Positions 24,228 to 33,183 of a stretch of DNA of 64,000 nt are shown here, piece by piece. Source of the stretch: Planotetraspora mira (GTDB taxonomy: Bacteria > Actinomycetota > Actinomycetes > Streptosporangiales > Streptosporangiaceae); NCBI RefSeq assembly GCF_016863275.1, contig NZ_BOOO01000034.1, positions 1-64,000 of the forward strand, read 5' to 3'. The notes under the pieces were generated by a model. It worked only from the letters and a program-made list of their open reading frames with translations, ran no database searches and was not told the DNA's origin. The position numbers and the translations under genes were made by a program. Each line of letters starts with the position of its first letter. Within the stretch, counting starts at the first letter, position 1.

Positions 24228-26539
24228 ATCTCCCACAGCTCGCCGAGGAAGAACCCGCAGAAGCGGGCGAGCGAGGAGGGCCCGTCGGGGCCGGCCGTAC
24301 GGAACGTCGTCAGCATCTTGACCAGGTCGGTGGGCAGGATGTGCAGCGTGCCCGCGGCGATGGCCTTGGCGTCGTCGTCCGCGCCCTCCTCGACGTGACC
24401 CTCCAGCAGCCGGGCGTACAGCGTGGAGGTGTCCAGCCACAACCGGGTGGGCGGTCCGTGGTGGACGTCCTTCCACCCCGCGAGAGTGCGCGGCCGGTTC
24501 TCCGAGTCCCAGAAATGCAGCCGGTAGCGCATCTCCCTGCGGTCGGGCGAGTCCCCGGGCACGAACAGGTTGAACCAGCCGCTGGTGACGGGACGGCGGC
24601 CCCCGCACATCTCGGCCTCGATCCACCCTTCGGCTCTGGCCTGGTGCTCCGGCTCGGTGAGGAAGCGCTGCACGTCGTCGGCCGTGATGGTGAGGCGGAA
24701 CATGAACTGGCCCGCCTCGGACGTGCCCATCCGCGAGTGCGGATCGGACCTGCCCACCGCGAGGGACCCGCGCATCTCCTCGACGAACCAGAGCGACGTC
24801 GGGTCGCCGGGGGAGCCCGCGTCCCATGCGGGCACGGCCGCCTTCGCCCGCGGGACCTCCAGGGCGGCGGTCCGCCGGTTCTCGAGGATCCGCGTCGACA
24901 TGCGGTCGGACAGGGCGGCGATCGTGAGCGCCGGGTTGGCGCCGACCGGGCCCGGCATGGCCGCGCCGTCCGCGATGTAGAGCCCGGGGTGGCCGAAGAC
25001 CTCACCGTAGGCGTCACAGACGCCCTCACCGGGATGGCGCCCCATGGGGGCGCCGCCGAGCGGGTGGACGGTCATGACGCGCTTGCGCCGCCACGACGGG
25101 CTGTCGGCGTATTCGGCGCCCAGCACGTCGCTGATCCGCCGCATCGTCGACCGCACCCGGTCGAAGTACTCCTCGCTCGTCTCGGCCGTCCAGACCACGT
25201 CGAGACGGCCGTCGCGCAGCCGGAGCTCCCCGTCGGGCACGTCCCGGCCCATCCCGAGAAGCGGCAGCGAACTCCCGGACAGCTCGCCGGGGCCGATGAG
25301 CCCGGCGATCTCGGCGGACAGGTTGGTGTCGTGGGTCACGATGCCGCGCAGCCGCTCCAGCAGGAACCGGGCCGCCCTGCCGAGCTCGCTTCCCACGTTG
25401 GCGCCCTCGACCAGGAAGTCGACGAACGACGGGTAGCCGCCGTCCTCGATGTAGGCCCCCCGGCCCTCGTCGCCGTCGGCCAGCCGGATGGCGCTCGTGA
25501 TGACCGGGCCGCGGCTCGCGTTGATCGGCCTGGTCCTGGTCCGGTCCTTGGCGCGGAGCAGGAACGACAGCATGTCGCCGTTGCCGGAGTACCGGGTGCC
25601 CAGCGCCTCGCTCAGACGGGGGAACCTCGCCCGGTTCTTCAGCAGCAGCGAGGTCGTCCCGTACGTGCCGGCGGCCAGGACGAGGCGGTCGCAGCTGATC
25701 GTGTGCGGGCCGGTCCACCGTTCCCGCCGCGGCCGGTCCTCGTTCTCCGCGCGCGGCATGTGCTCGACGTAGTCGACGTCGTATCCGCCGCCGACGCTGG
25801 GCCTGATGGCCCGCACCTCGTGGAGGGTGCGCAGGTCCGCGCCGTTGCGGCGGGCGGCGGCCAGGTAGGTGTGGTCGAGACTGTTCTTCGCTCCGTCGTT
25901 GCACCCGATGTCGCACTCCCCGCACAACCGGCACGTACGGCGCGGCACCCCGTGCGCGTTGCCGTACACGGGGTCGACGATCGGCAGCCCGAGCCCGGGC
26001 TCCGCACCCGGTGAGGGGGCGAAGCTGACGGCGAGGGGCGGCAGCCGCCAGTCGAGCCCCAGTTCCGCGGCGGCGTCCCGCATCGCCAGCGTCTTCAGCG
26101 TGTCGTCGTAACCCGGGTGCCCCAGCGGGTACGGCGTCGCGCCGATCATGCGCTCGACCACGTCGTAGTGGGGGTCGAGGTCGGCCCGGGTCACCGGCCA
26201 GGACTCGTGGCCGCCGCCGGGGAGGGGCTCGTCCCGGACGAACCAGCTCTCCTCCTTGCGCAGCAGCACGTTCGCGTAGATGAGCGAGCCGCCGCCGAGC
26301 CCGCTGGAAACCACCGAGTCGCAGTCGCGGAAGCTCCACACGTCGAACAGGCCGTGCAGGCCCTCACTCGGGTCCCAGAAGGCCTGCCCCAGCTCCGAGG
26401 GGCTGCGCGGGAACGAGCCCGGCGGGTACGGCCTGCCGCGCTCGAGCACCACCACGGACAGCCCCGCCTCGGCGAGCCGGTAGGCCGCCACCGCGCCGCC
26501 GAACCCCGAGCCGACCACAACCGCGTCGACGTGTTCCAT
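24203..26539 (-). CDS. GMC oxidoreductase, cholesterol-oxidase-like, with C-terminal extension
   Basis: A 778-residue FAD oxidoreductase. The dinucleotide fold begins VVVGSGFGGAVAAYRLAEAG. A glycine-rich SGLGGGSLIYANVL follows, and a Cys cluster CRLCGECDIGC (about residues 203-213) precedes NSLDHTYL, as in actinobacterial cholesterol-oxidase-like proteins. The active-site His region is VHPLGGAPMGRHP. About 200 further residues after the GMC fold (from about 580) are not part of the minimal enzyme and include an EMRGSLAVG block. It lies 49 bp downstream of the alpha/beta hydrolase and LAL regulator on the same strand. A sterol or other bulky alcohol is a plausible substrate but is unproven. 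Confidence 0.88.
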   Translation of the reverse strand: MEHVDAVVVGSGFGGAVAAYRLAEAGLSVVVLERGRPYPPGSFPRSPSELGQAFWDPSEGLHGLFDVWSFRDCDSVVSSGLGGGSLIYANVLLRKEESWFVRDEPLPGGGHESWPVTRADLDPHYDVVERMIGATPYPLGHPGYDDTLKTLAMRDAAAELGLDWRLPPLAVSFAPSPGAEPGLGLPIVDPVYGNAHGVPRRTCRLCGECDIGCNDGAKNSLDHTYLAAARRNGADLRTLHEVRAIRPSVGGGYDVDYVEHMPRAENEDRPRRERWTGPHTISCDRLVLAAGTYGTTSLLLKNRARFPRLSEALGTRYSGNGDMLSFLLRAKDRTRTRPINASRGPVITSAIRLADGDEGRGAYIEDGGYPSFVDFLVEGANVGSELGRAARFLLERLRGIVTHDTNLSAEIAGLIGPGELSGSSLPLLGMGRDVPDGELRLRDGRLDVVWTAETSEEYFDRVRSTMRRISDVLGAEYADSPSWRRKRVMTVHPLGGAPMGRHPGEGVCDAYGEVFGHPGLYIADGAAMPGPVGANPALTIAALSDRMSTRILENRRTAALEVPRAKAAVPAWDAGSPGDPTSLWFVEEMRGSLAVGRSDPHSRMGTSEAGQFMFRLTITADDVQRFLTEPEHQARAEGWIEAEMCGGRRPVTSGWFNLFVPGDSPDRREMRYRLHFWDSENRPRTLAGWKDVHHGPPTRLWLDTSTLYARLLEGHVEEGADDDAKAIAAGTLHILPTDLVKMLTTFRTAGPDGPSSLARFCGFFLGELWEIYRPRHGS

Positions 26540-26588
26540 CTCTTTCGCTTTCCGTGTCGCCCCGTGAGTCCGAGTGGCCCGTGCCGGT

Positions 26589-27704
26589 CTAGTGCCGCTT
26601 GATGAAGTCGAGGATGTGCGGGAACACGTCCAGGTGCGCGTCCTTGCCGATCAGCGTGTCGATGTGCCCGTAGCCGGGGACGACCCGCAGTTCGTGCCGT
26701 CCGGGCGCGGCCTTGGACAACCTTTCGTGGCACACGATGTTGGAGTCGGTGAAGACGTCGTTGTGGTCGCCGGTCATGAACAGGATCGGCGTCGTCACGT
26801 CGGCCGCCGCCGCCAGGTAGTCCTCCGGCAGGTCGTCGTGACGGTGATCCCCGGGGTCGAACCTGACCGCCTGCCCGGCGGCCACCATCTTGTGGACGTG
26901 CCGGTAGTAGTGGAGGTCGCACGCGCCGTTGAGGTCGGCGAGGCGCTCGTGCAGGTGGGTCTCCGGCCGCAGGTTGCCGTGGCGGTACATCGCGGGTTTG
27001 CCGCTGCCCCACATGAAGCTCTGCATGTGGCAGGCCGGCTCACGGCACTCGGGGTGGAGGAGCGAGACCGCCCGGGCCAGCAGCCACCTGCGGGTGAGCG
27101 GCGGGGCGTCCTTGAACCGCGGATCGAGGTAGGAAAGGCCCGTGCCGTACTCCATCAGCACGGGCCCGGCGGACAGCTTCACCCTGGACCACCGGTGCAC
27201 GCGCGGCGTCAGCGCCACGCTGTTGGCGACCAGGCTCGCGATCCCGTCGACCGCGCCGGCGAACAGGCTCATGCTGAACGACAACGACCCGAGGCAGTGT
27301 GCGACCACGTGTATCCGCCGCGCCCCCACGTGGCGGCGGAGTTCACGTAGCGCTGCCGGGTAATCGAAATGGGCGATGTCGTCCAGCGTGTGCCTTCGAG
27401 TCTCGACGTTGTACGGGAACCGGTTGCTCATCCGGAAGTCCAGTGCCCATACGTCGCCGAAACCGTTCTCGTGCAGGAACCCGACCAGATTGGTGTGCTC
27501 CGGCATGATGAACATGTCACTCGACGAGGTCAGGCCATGGATGAGCAGGACCACGTCGTCCGGCGTCCCCTCCGGCGCCGGACCTCCGCCCCGGCGGAAC
27601 CGGGTCAGCGTCAGCCCCAACTCATCCTCGGTGGCGAACGGATGGACCGACACCTCGGCGTCCCGCACGCCGTCAAGCGTGAACCGGGGAATTCGGTGTT
27701 CCAT
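26589..27704 (-). CDS. Alpha/beta hydrolase with a Cys at the nucleophile elbow
   Basis: A 371-residue alpha/beta hydrolase. The oxyanion strand is LLIHGLTSSSDMF. The nucleophile elbow reads VVAHCLGS, putting Cys137 where serine normally stands, as in PHA synthases and dienelactone hydrolase. The acid is likely Asp in TGDHNDVF, and the base is His in PGYGHID. A cap region (about 165-280) contains a HPECREPACHMQSFMWG stretch. The ATG at 27704 with AAGGAGG upstream is preferred to the longer frame. It lies 86 bp after the LAL regulator and 49 bp before the GMC enzyme, so the trio probably forms a unit. An acyl or lactone substrate linked to the GMC product is an inference. Confidence 0.86.
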   Translation of the reverse strand: MEHRIPRFTLDGVRDAEVSVHPFATEDELGLTLTRFRRGGGPAPEGTPDDVVLLIHGLTSSSDMFIMPEHTNLVGFLHENGFGDVWALDFRMSNRFPYNVETRRHTLDDIAHFDYPAALRELRRHVGARRIHVVAHCLGSLSFSMSLFAGAVDGIASLVANSVALTPRVHRWSRVKLSAGPVLMEYGTGLSYLDPRFKDAPPLTRRWLLARAVSLLHPECREPACHMQSFMWGSGKPAMYRHGNLRPETHLHERLADLNGACDLHYYRHVHKMVAAGQAVRFDPGDHRHDDLPEDYLAAAADVTTPILFMTGDHNDVFTDSNIVCHERLSKAAPGRHELRVVPGYGHIDTLIGKDAHLDVFPHILDFIKRH

Positions 27705-27790
27705 CTGATCGTCCTCCTTGGCCCACGGCAACGATCCCAATCCGGCCATGGCCGGCGGCATCGTGGAAAACCCGTACTCGTGGTGAAACG

Positions 27791-30700
27791 TCAGTGACGC
27801 CGGTTCAGTGCCGTGGCCACGCCCACCCGGGACGACACGTCGAGCTTGGTGAAGATGCGGGACAGATGGGTCTCGATCGTCCGCACGCTGAGGAACAGCC
27901 GCTGAGCGATCTGCTGGTTCGTGAGCCCGTCCGCGACCAGGCGCGCGACCTCGAACTCCCTCGGCGACAGCCCGAGATCCCCGGCGTCCCGGCCGGCGCC
28001 GGACGCGCTCGCCGCGCCGCTCACGCGGACGCCGAGGCGGCGCAGCTCACGGTCGGTCTGCGCCTTGAGACCCCGCGCCCCGCACGCGTCGAACGCGGAG
28101 GCGGCCGACCTGAGGCTGTCGCGTGCCGCGCTCTTGTCGCCGGCCTCCATATGGGCGAGCCCGGCCGTCAGCAGGGCCCGGCCGGCGTCGAGGTCGCGCT
28201 GTCCCTCCGACAGGAGGCGGGCCGCCTCCTCCGCGGCGGCCGCCGCGGCCGCCGGATCCTTGTCCCGTAACGCGTGGGCCCGGGCCAGGGGGACGATCCC
28301 GGACGACGCGGCCAGCCCCCGATCCTCGAGCTGTGCCGCGCGCGCCGCCCACGCCATCGACTCGGCCTCGTCGCCGCGGGACGCCGCGACCCGCGCCAGC
28401 ACCTCGCACGACGAGGTCAGCGTCACCCGGTCGAGCCGCGGGGACTCGAACCGGTCGCACGCGTCGAGCACGGCCTCGACGCCCTCCTCCAGGCGGCCGG
28501 CGTTGATCAGCGCCTGTCCTCGGGCGTAGCGGGCCTGGGCTCCCCACACCTCGCCGCCTCCGACGCCGCGCTGCACGGCCTCGTTCCCGGCGAGCAGGGC
28601 GGCGTCGTCGTCACCCGCCCACGAGGCGGCCAGGCAGACCTGGGTGAGCGCGAAGACGAGCTGCTGTCCCGAGTCGAGCAGCCGGGCGCCCTCCACGGAC
28701 TCCTCGGCGGTGGTCATGGCATCGGCCAGCCGCCCCATCATCACGAGCGTCTTGGCCCGTCCGGCGAGCAGGTTGGTCAGGATGTAGCTCTGGCCGGTCG
28801 CGCGGGCCACCTCCGCCGCCCGGTCGAAGTGGCGCAGCGCGTCGCCGTACCGGCCGAGGTTGATCTCGGCCCAGCACAGCCAGGCGATGGCGTCGAGCCA
28901 CTCCGCGAGATGGTCGTCGGGCACGGAGCCGAGGAGGCGGTCGGCCGCCTGGGCGTACCCGATCGCGTCGGCGGCGCGGCCCGCCGCGTAGGCCGGCATC
29001 GGCCGGAGCGCCGCCACCGCAACGGCGAGCCCGGGCTCCCAGTCCTCGGCCGCGTCCGGCATCAGGTCGAGCACGGCCTGGGCGGCGCGGAAGTCGACGC
29101 GCATGAGGCTCTCGGCGACCAGCCGCATGCGCAGCGGCACCGCGGCGGCCGACCGCGGGTTGGGCATGCGGCTCAGCTCGTCGAGGAGCAGGGCGCGGGC
29201 CTCCTGCGGGCGGTCGAGCTGGCGTTCCATGAGCGCGCAGACCCGTGCGGCCCGGCCCCGGCGGGAGTAGTCGTCGCCGGGGAGCAGCCGCAGCAGCTCG
29301 CGCGCGGTGTCACGGCCCTCGGCCAGCCTTCCGCTGACGCCCTGCGCCCAGCTCAGCTCCATCAGCAGGGCCAGGCGGTCCTCGCGCGTCGTGTGATCGT
29401 CCGGCATGAGCCGCAGCGCGGCCTGCAGCCAGTGGGCCGACGTGGCGGGCGCCTGCGCGATCACGGTGCGGGCGGCCGCGAGCAGGACGCCGACGGCCTT
29501 GTGGTCCCCGAAGGAACCGGAATGCTGCACGTGGTGGGCCTGGACGGTGGACGGCGCGCCCAGCTCCGCCAGGTGGGCGGCGATCCTCGCGTGGGCGCCC
29601 ACGCGCCAGCCGGCCGCGGCCGACTCGTAGGCGGCCCAGCGGACGAGGGGATGCCTGAACCGGAAACGCCCGCCGCGGGTCCTGACGATGTCCCGCTCCA
29701 CGAGTTCGTCGATGGCGGCCAGCGCCGTGGCCTGCGCCACCTCGGCCGCCACGGCGGCGATCGCCGGCTCGAACTCGTCCGCCGCCACCGCGGCCGCCTG
29801 CGCGACCCGCAGCGCGTCGGGGGACAGGACGCCGAGCTCGACCTGGAGCATGGCCAGAACGGTGGGCGGCAGCTCCCCGATCTCCGTCTGGTCCATCCGC
29901 GCCAGCGCCTCGAGGTAGAACGGGTTGCCCCCGCTGGCGTCGTACAGGGCTCTGCCCCGGCTGCGGGCGACCTCGGGGCCGAGGAACTGCTCGACCTCCG
30001 CCTGGCTGAGCGGGCCGACCGTGACCTCGTGGCCGCGCTGTCCCGCCGCCGCGACGAGCGTGGCCAGCCGCGGCGGGGCCTGCGCCGGGCGGTAGGCCAC
30101 CGCCACCAGCACGGGACCGTTCGGCGGGTGCCGGACGACGTGGTCGAGGAACTCCATGGAGCTCTCGTCGGCCCAGTGGACGTCGTCGAGGATGAGGACG
30201 AGCCCCTTGGATCCGGCCAGCGCGTCGATCATCTGGCGCAGGGCGCGGTAGAGCCGGTAGCGGGCCAGCCCGCTGCGGTCGTCGGCGATGGTCTCCCCGG
30301 TGTCCTGCGCGGCCAGCGCCGGGAACACCCCGGCCAGCATGGCGGCCTGCGCGGCTCCCACGGTCTCGACCACGTCAGAACGGTGGGTGTCGATGTGGTC
30401 GTCGAGCGCGTCCACCAGCGCGCTGTACGGCATGACCTGCTCGTACTCGGCGGCCCTACCCCACAGCGTGGTGAACCCCCGCTCGGCGGCCATGGTCATC
30501 AGTTCGGAGAGCAGCCGCGTCTTGCCCGCTCCCGGATCGCCCGCCAACGTCAGGAACCGGAAGCCGTCGCCGATGTTCAGCGCGCTCCGCAACATGTCCA
30601 GCGCGTCGTGCCGTCCGACCAGAGGCCCTGCCGGAGCGCCTGGCGCAGGCGTGGGAGAGCCGGTCACGGCCGGCGAGGTCGTACGACCGTCCATTCCCAC
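27791..30700 (-). CDS. LAL-type LuxR regulator with AAA ATPase domain
   Basis: A 969-residue MalT-like regulator. The Walker A motif is GDPGAGKT (54-61), and Walker B lies in GLVLILDDVHWADE. The middle (about 350-880) is helical repeats of TPR character, and the C-terminal 65 residues are a LuxR helix-turn-helix with LSPREFEVARLVADGLTNQQIAQRL-like sequence. These large activators sense a ligand with ATP and switch on nearby operons. The start may be the GTG at 30700 or the ATG at 30694; neither has a clear ribosome site. It is followed on the same strand by the hydrolase and GMC genes and is the natural candidate to control them. Confidence 0.93.
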   Translation of the reverse strand: MGMDGRTTSPAVTGSPTPAPGAPAGPLVGRHDALDMLRSALNIGDGFRFLTLAGDPGAGKTRLLSELMTMAAERGFTTLWGRAAEYEQVMPYSALVDALDDHIDTHRSDVVETVGAAQAAMLAGVFPALAAQDTGETIADDRSGLARYRLYRALRQMIDALAGSKGLVLILDDVHWADESSMEFLDHVVRHPPNGPVLVAVAYRPAQAPPRLATLVAAAGQRGHEVTVGPLSQAEVEQFLGPEVARSRGRALYDASGGNPFYLEALARMDQTEIGELPPTVLAMLQVELGVLSPDALRVAQAAAVAADEFEPAIAAVAAEVAQATALAAIDELVERDIVRTRGGRFRFRHPLVRWAAYESAAAGWRVGAHARIAAHLAELGAPSTVQAHHVQHSGSFGDHKAVGVLLAAARTVIAQAPATSAHWLQAALRLMPDDHTTREDRLALLMELSWAQGVSGRLAEGRDTARELLRLLPGDDYSRRGRAARVCALMERQLDRPQEARALLLDELSRMPNPRSAAAVPLRMRLVAESLMRVDFRAAQAVLDLMPDAAEDWEPGLAVAVAALRPMPAYAAGRAADAIGYAQAADRLLGSVPDDHLAEWLDAIAWLCWAEINLGRYGDALRHFDRAAEVARATGQSYILTNLLAGRAKTLVMMGRLADAMTTAEESVEGARLLDSGQQLVFALTQVCLAASWAGDDDAALLAGNEAVQRGVGGGEVWGAQARYARGQALINAGRLEEGVEAVLDACDRFESPRLDRVTLTSSCEVLARVAASRGDEAESMAWAARAAQLEDRGLAASSGIVPLARAHALRDKDPAAAAAAAEEAARLLSEGQRDLDAGRALLTAGLAHMEAGDKSAARDSLRSAASAFDACGARGLKAQTDRELRRLGVRVSGAASASGAGRDAGDLGLSPREFEVARLVADGLTNQQIAQRLFLSVRTIETHLSRIFTKLDVSSRVGVATALNRRH

Positions 30701-30975
30701 CCCACAGCGATGCGGAGACGCCCGAGGTCCCGCTCGCTCGCGCCGACATTCCTCAGTAAACGCACTTTACAGATCATGCTCCCCCCACACCGGACACACA
30801 ACGTCATTAACCCCCTATGGAAATTATTCGAAAAGAAACCGGTCAGTTCCCCCGTTTCCGGGGTCAGCGTTGCACAGCCGGGTACGAGCAGCCTCGTTCG
30901 CGCAGGTAGTCGGAGCCGTGTTGGACCCGCTGTTGGAGCCATGTCGGAGCTGTCGCGTGACCGCGGAGGTGCCAG
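30701..30975. other. AT-richer divergent regulatory region
   Basis: A 275-bp spacer separates the divergent LAL and molybdopterin oxidoreductase genes. It is clearly richer in A and T than its surroundings, particularly 30750-30850. An imperfect inverted repeat GAAACCGG / CCCGTTTC lies near 30835-30862. Both promoters should be here, but I cannot assign boxes with confidence. Confidence 0.5.
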
Positions 30976-33180
30976 GTGCCGGAGCCGATCGCCGACCACG
31001 GAGGCAGGCGCACGCCGTACGGACCTCCGGGTGGGGTGGAACGGCTCGCCGCGGCACTGCCGGGACGACTGCGCGACGCGCTTCCCGCCGAGATCGGCGT
31101 CGGCAGCCCCTGGCCGGTGCGGGTGGACACCTACCTGGACGAGGGCGTCACCGAGGCCGACGTCGACGTCTGGGTCCAGAACGTCTCCGCCGTCCAGTCC
31201 AGTGGCGACGCGCTCGACATCGCGGTCAGGGACGGCAGGATCGTGGGCGTGCGCGGGCGCGGGGTGGACCGCGTCAACCACGGCCGGATCGATCCCCGGG
31301 ACCGGCACGGGCCGTCCACGGCGGGCGACGGCACCCGGCTGACCCGCCCGATGATCAGGGAGGACGGCCGCCTGGTCGAGTGCGACTGGGACACGGCCAT
31401 GGGCAGGATCGCCGGCCGGTCGAAGGAACTGCTCGAGGCCCCCGGAGGCTGGGGCCGCCTCGGCTTCTACACCGGCGGCCGGCTGCTCCTCGAAGAGCAC
31501 TACACGCTCGCGGTGATCGCCAAGGCCGGGATCGCCACACCCCATGTCGACGGCAGCACGCGCGTCGGCGACGCGACGGCGGCCGCCGCCCTCACCGCGA
31601 GCTTCGGCGCGGACGGGCAGCCCGGCTCCTACACCGACGTGGACCACTGCGACGCGATCGCGTTGTGGGGGCAGGACATGGCCGAGTCCCGGGTGGTGTG
31701 GGAGCGGATGCTCGACCGCCGCCTGGGGCCGCGCCCGCCCGCCATGATCGCCGTGGATCCGCAGGAGACGCAGGTGGCCAAGGAGGCCGACGTCCACCTG
31801 CCCGTCCGCTCCGGCACGAACGTGGCGCTGATGAACGCGCTGCTCCACGAGTTGATCGCCGGCAACCGCTACGACGCCGCGTACGTGGCCAGGCACACGC
31901 TCGGCTTCGCCGAACTCTGCCGGGTCGTCGAGGCGTACCCGCCCAAGCGGGCGGCCGAGATCTGCGCCGTCCCCGCGGCACTGATCGAGCAGGCCGCCGA
32001 GATCCTCGGCTCGTGCGAGCGCCTGGTGTCGACCGTCCTGCCGGGCTTCTACCGGTCCAACCAGGCGACGGCGGCGGCCTGCCAGGTCAACAACCTCCAC
32101 CTGCTGCGCGGGATGCTCGGACGCCCGGGCGCGGGCCTGTTCCAGATGACGGGCCGGCCGGCCGGGCAGCACGCGCGGGAGACGGGTGCGAGCGGCGAAC
32201 TCCCGGGGATGCGCAACTGGGAGAACCCGGACCACGTGCGGGAACTCGCCGAGTTGTGGAACGTCGATCTCGCGGCCATCCCGCACTGGGGGCCGCCGAC
32301 GCACGCCATGCAGATCTTCCGCTACGCCGAGCAGGGCTCGATCCGGCTGCTGTGGATCTCCGCCGCCGACCCGGTGGTCTCGTTGCCCCACGCCGACCGG
32401 GTCAGCAAGGTTCTCGGGAGCGAGGAGTTGTTCCTCGTCGTCCAGGACCTCTACCTGACCGAGACCGCCCGGCTGGCCGACGTGGTCCTGCCCGCCGCGG
32501 GCTGGGGCGAGAAGCCGGGCACCGTCACCGGCGCCGACCGGACGGTCCACCTCTGCGAGCGGGCCGTGGAACCGCCGGGGGAGGCCCGGGCCGACCTGGA
32601 CATCTTCCTCGACTACGCCCGCCGGATGGGCTTCCGCGACAGGGACGGCGCACCCCTCATCGGCTGGCACGACGCCGAGTCGGCGTTCGAGGCGTGGAAG
32701 GCCTGCTCGAAAGGGCGCCCGTGCGACTGCACCGGCATCACCTACGACCGGCTGCGCGGGGGCAGCGGCGTCCAGTGGCCGTGCACCCCCTCGACGGGAC
32801 ACGGCGCCGAGCGCCTGTACGCGGGCGGGCGGTTCGCCACCGACCCCGGCGTCTGCCAGAGCTTCGGGCACGATCTCGCGACGGGCGCCGAGTGGGGCGC
32901 GGAGTGCTACTGCGCGAAGGAGCCCCACGGGCGCGCCTTCCTCCACGCCGCGCACTACGAGCCCTCGTCCGAGGCGATCGGAGACGGGCGCCCGTTGTAC
33001 TGGGACCCCGTGTCCAAACAGCCGATATACAGCGTGGCGACATACAGCGTGGCGACGGTGCCGGTGACGCTCGACGCCGTCCCGGACACTGAGACGACCG
33101 AGGTCGGCGGAGCGGGAGGAGGTGCTGAGGCGGACGGCGTCGTGCCTGTTGAGGTCTCCCAACGGCTAGAGGAGGTATGA
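30976..33180 (+). CDS. Molybdopterin oxidoreductase homologue lacking Fe-S and Mo cysteine ligands
   Basis: A 734-residue protein that aligns along its length with actinobacterial nitrate-reductase/formate-dehydrogenase-like molybdopterin enzymes. Recognisable blocks are WPVRVD, GRIVGVRGRGVDRVNHGR, LTRPMIREDGRLVECDWDTAM, GADGQPGSYTD and VVLPAAGWGEKPGT. Where family members carry C-x2-C-x3-C for the 4Fe-4S cluster, this protein has Ser71, Gln74 and Asp78. The fourth ligand region reads RIDPRD. The loop that usually supplies the Mo-binding Cys (RLC-type) reads TRVGDA with Gly198. The cofactor-binding body seems intact, so it may bind bis-MGD without an Fe-S relay, or be non-redox. The GTG start has GGAGG six bases upstream. 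A tandem 15-bp duplication lies near its 3' end. It is followed after 3 bp by a small helical gene. Confidence 0.85.
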   Translation: MPEPIADHGGRRTPYGPPGGVERLAAALPGRLRDALPAEIGVGSPWPVRVDTYLDEGVTEADVDVWVQNVSAVQSSGDALDIAVRDGRIVGVRGRGVDRVNHGRIDPRDRHGPSTAGDGTRLTRPMIREDGRLVECDWDTAMGRIAGRSKELLEAPGGWGRLGFYTGGRLLLEEHYTLAVIAKAGIATPHVDGSTRVGDATAAAALTASFGADGQPGSYTDVDHCDAIALWGQDMAESRVVWERMLDRRLGPRPPAMIAVDPQETQVAKEADVHLPVRSGTNVALMNALLHELIAGNRYDAAYVARHTLGFAELCRVVEAYPPKRAAEICAVPAALIEQAAEILGSCERLVSTVLPGFYRSNQATAAACQVNNLHLLRGMLGRPGAGLFQMTGRPAGQHARETGASGELPGMRNWENPDHVRELAELWNVDLAAIPHWGPPTHAMQIFRYAEQGSIRLLWISAADPVVSLPHADRVSKVLGSEELFLVVQDLYLTETARLADVVLPAAGWGEKPGTVTGADRTVHLCERAVEPPGEARADLDIFLDYARRMGFRDRDGAPLIGWHDAESAFEAWKACSKGRPCDCTGITYDRLRGGSGVQWPCTPSTGHGAERLYAGGRFATDPGVCQSFGHDLATGAEWGAECYCAKEPHGRAFLHAAHYEPSSEAIGDGRPLYWDPVSKQPIYSVATYSVATVPVTLDAVPDTETTEVGGAGGGAEADGVVPVEVSQRLEEV
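33027..33056. repeat. In-frame 15-bp tandem duplication
   Basis: ATACAGCGTGGCGAC occurs twice in succession (33027-33041 and 33042-33056), giving the peptide YSVATYSVAT in the C-terminal tail of the molybdopterin protein. The perfect identity suggests a recent event. Confidence 0.9.
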
Positions 33181-33183
33181 GCG

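Noticed and set aside
23354-26014. 886-codon plus-strand open frame
   Set aside because: It crosses the ligD-type gene out of frame and then runs antisense to the GMC gene; both real genes have diagnostic motifs.
28274-31342. 1022-codon plus-strand open frame
   Set aside because: It is the antisense shadow of the LAL regulator, which has clear ATPase and LuxR motifs, and runs on into the out-of-frame start of the molybdopterin gene.
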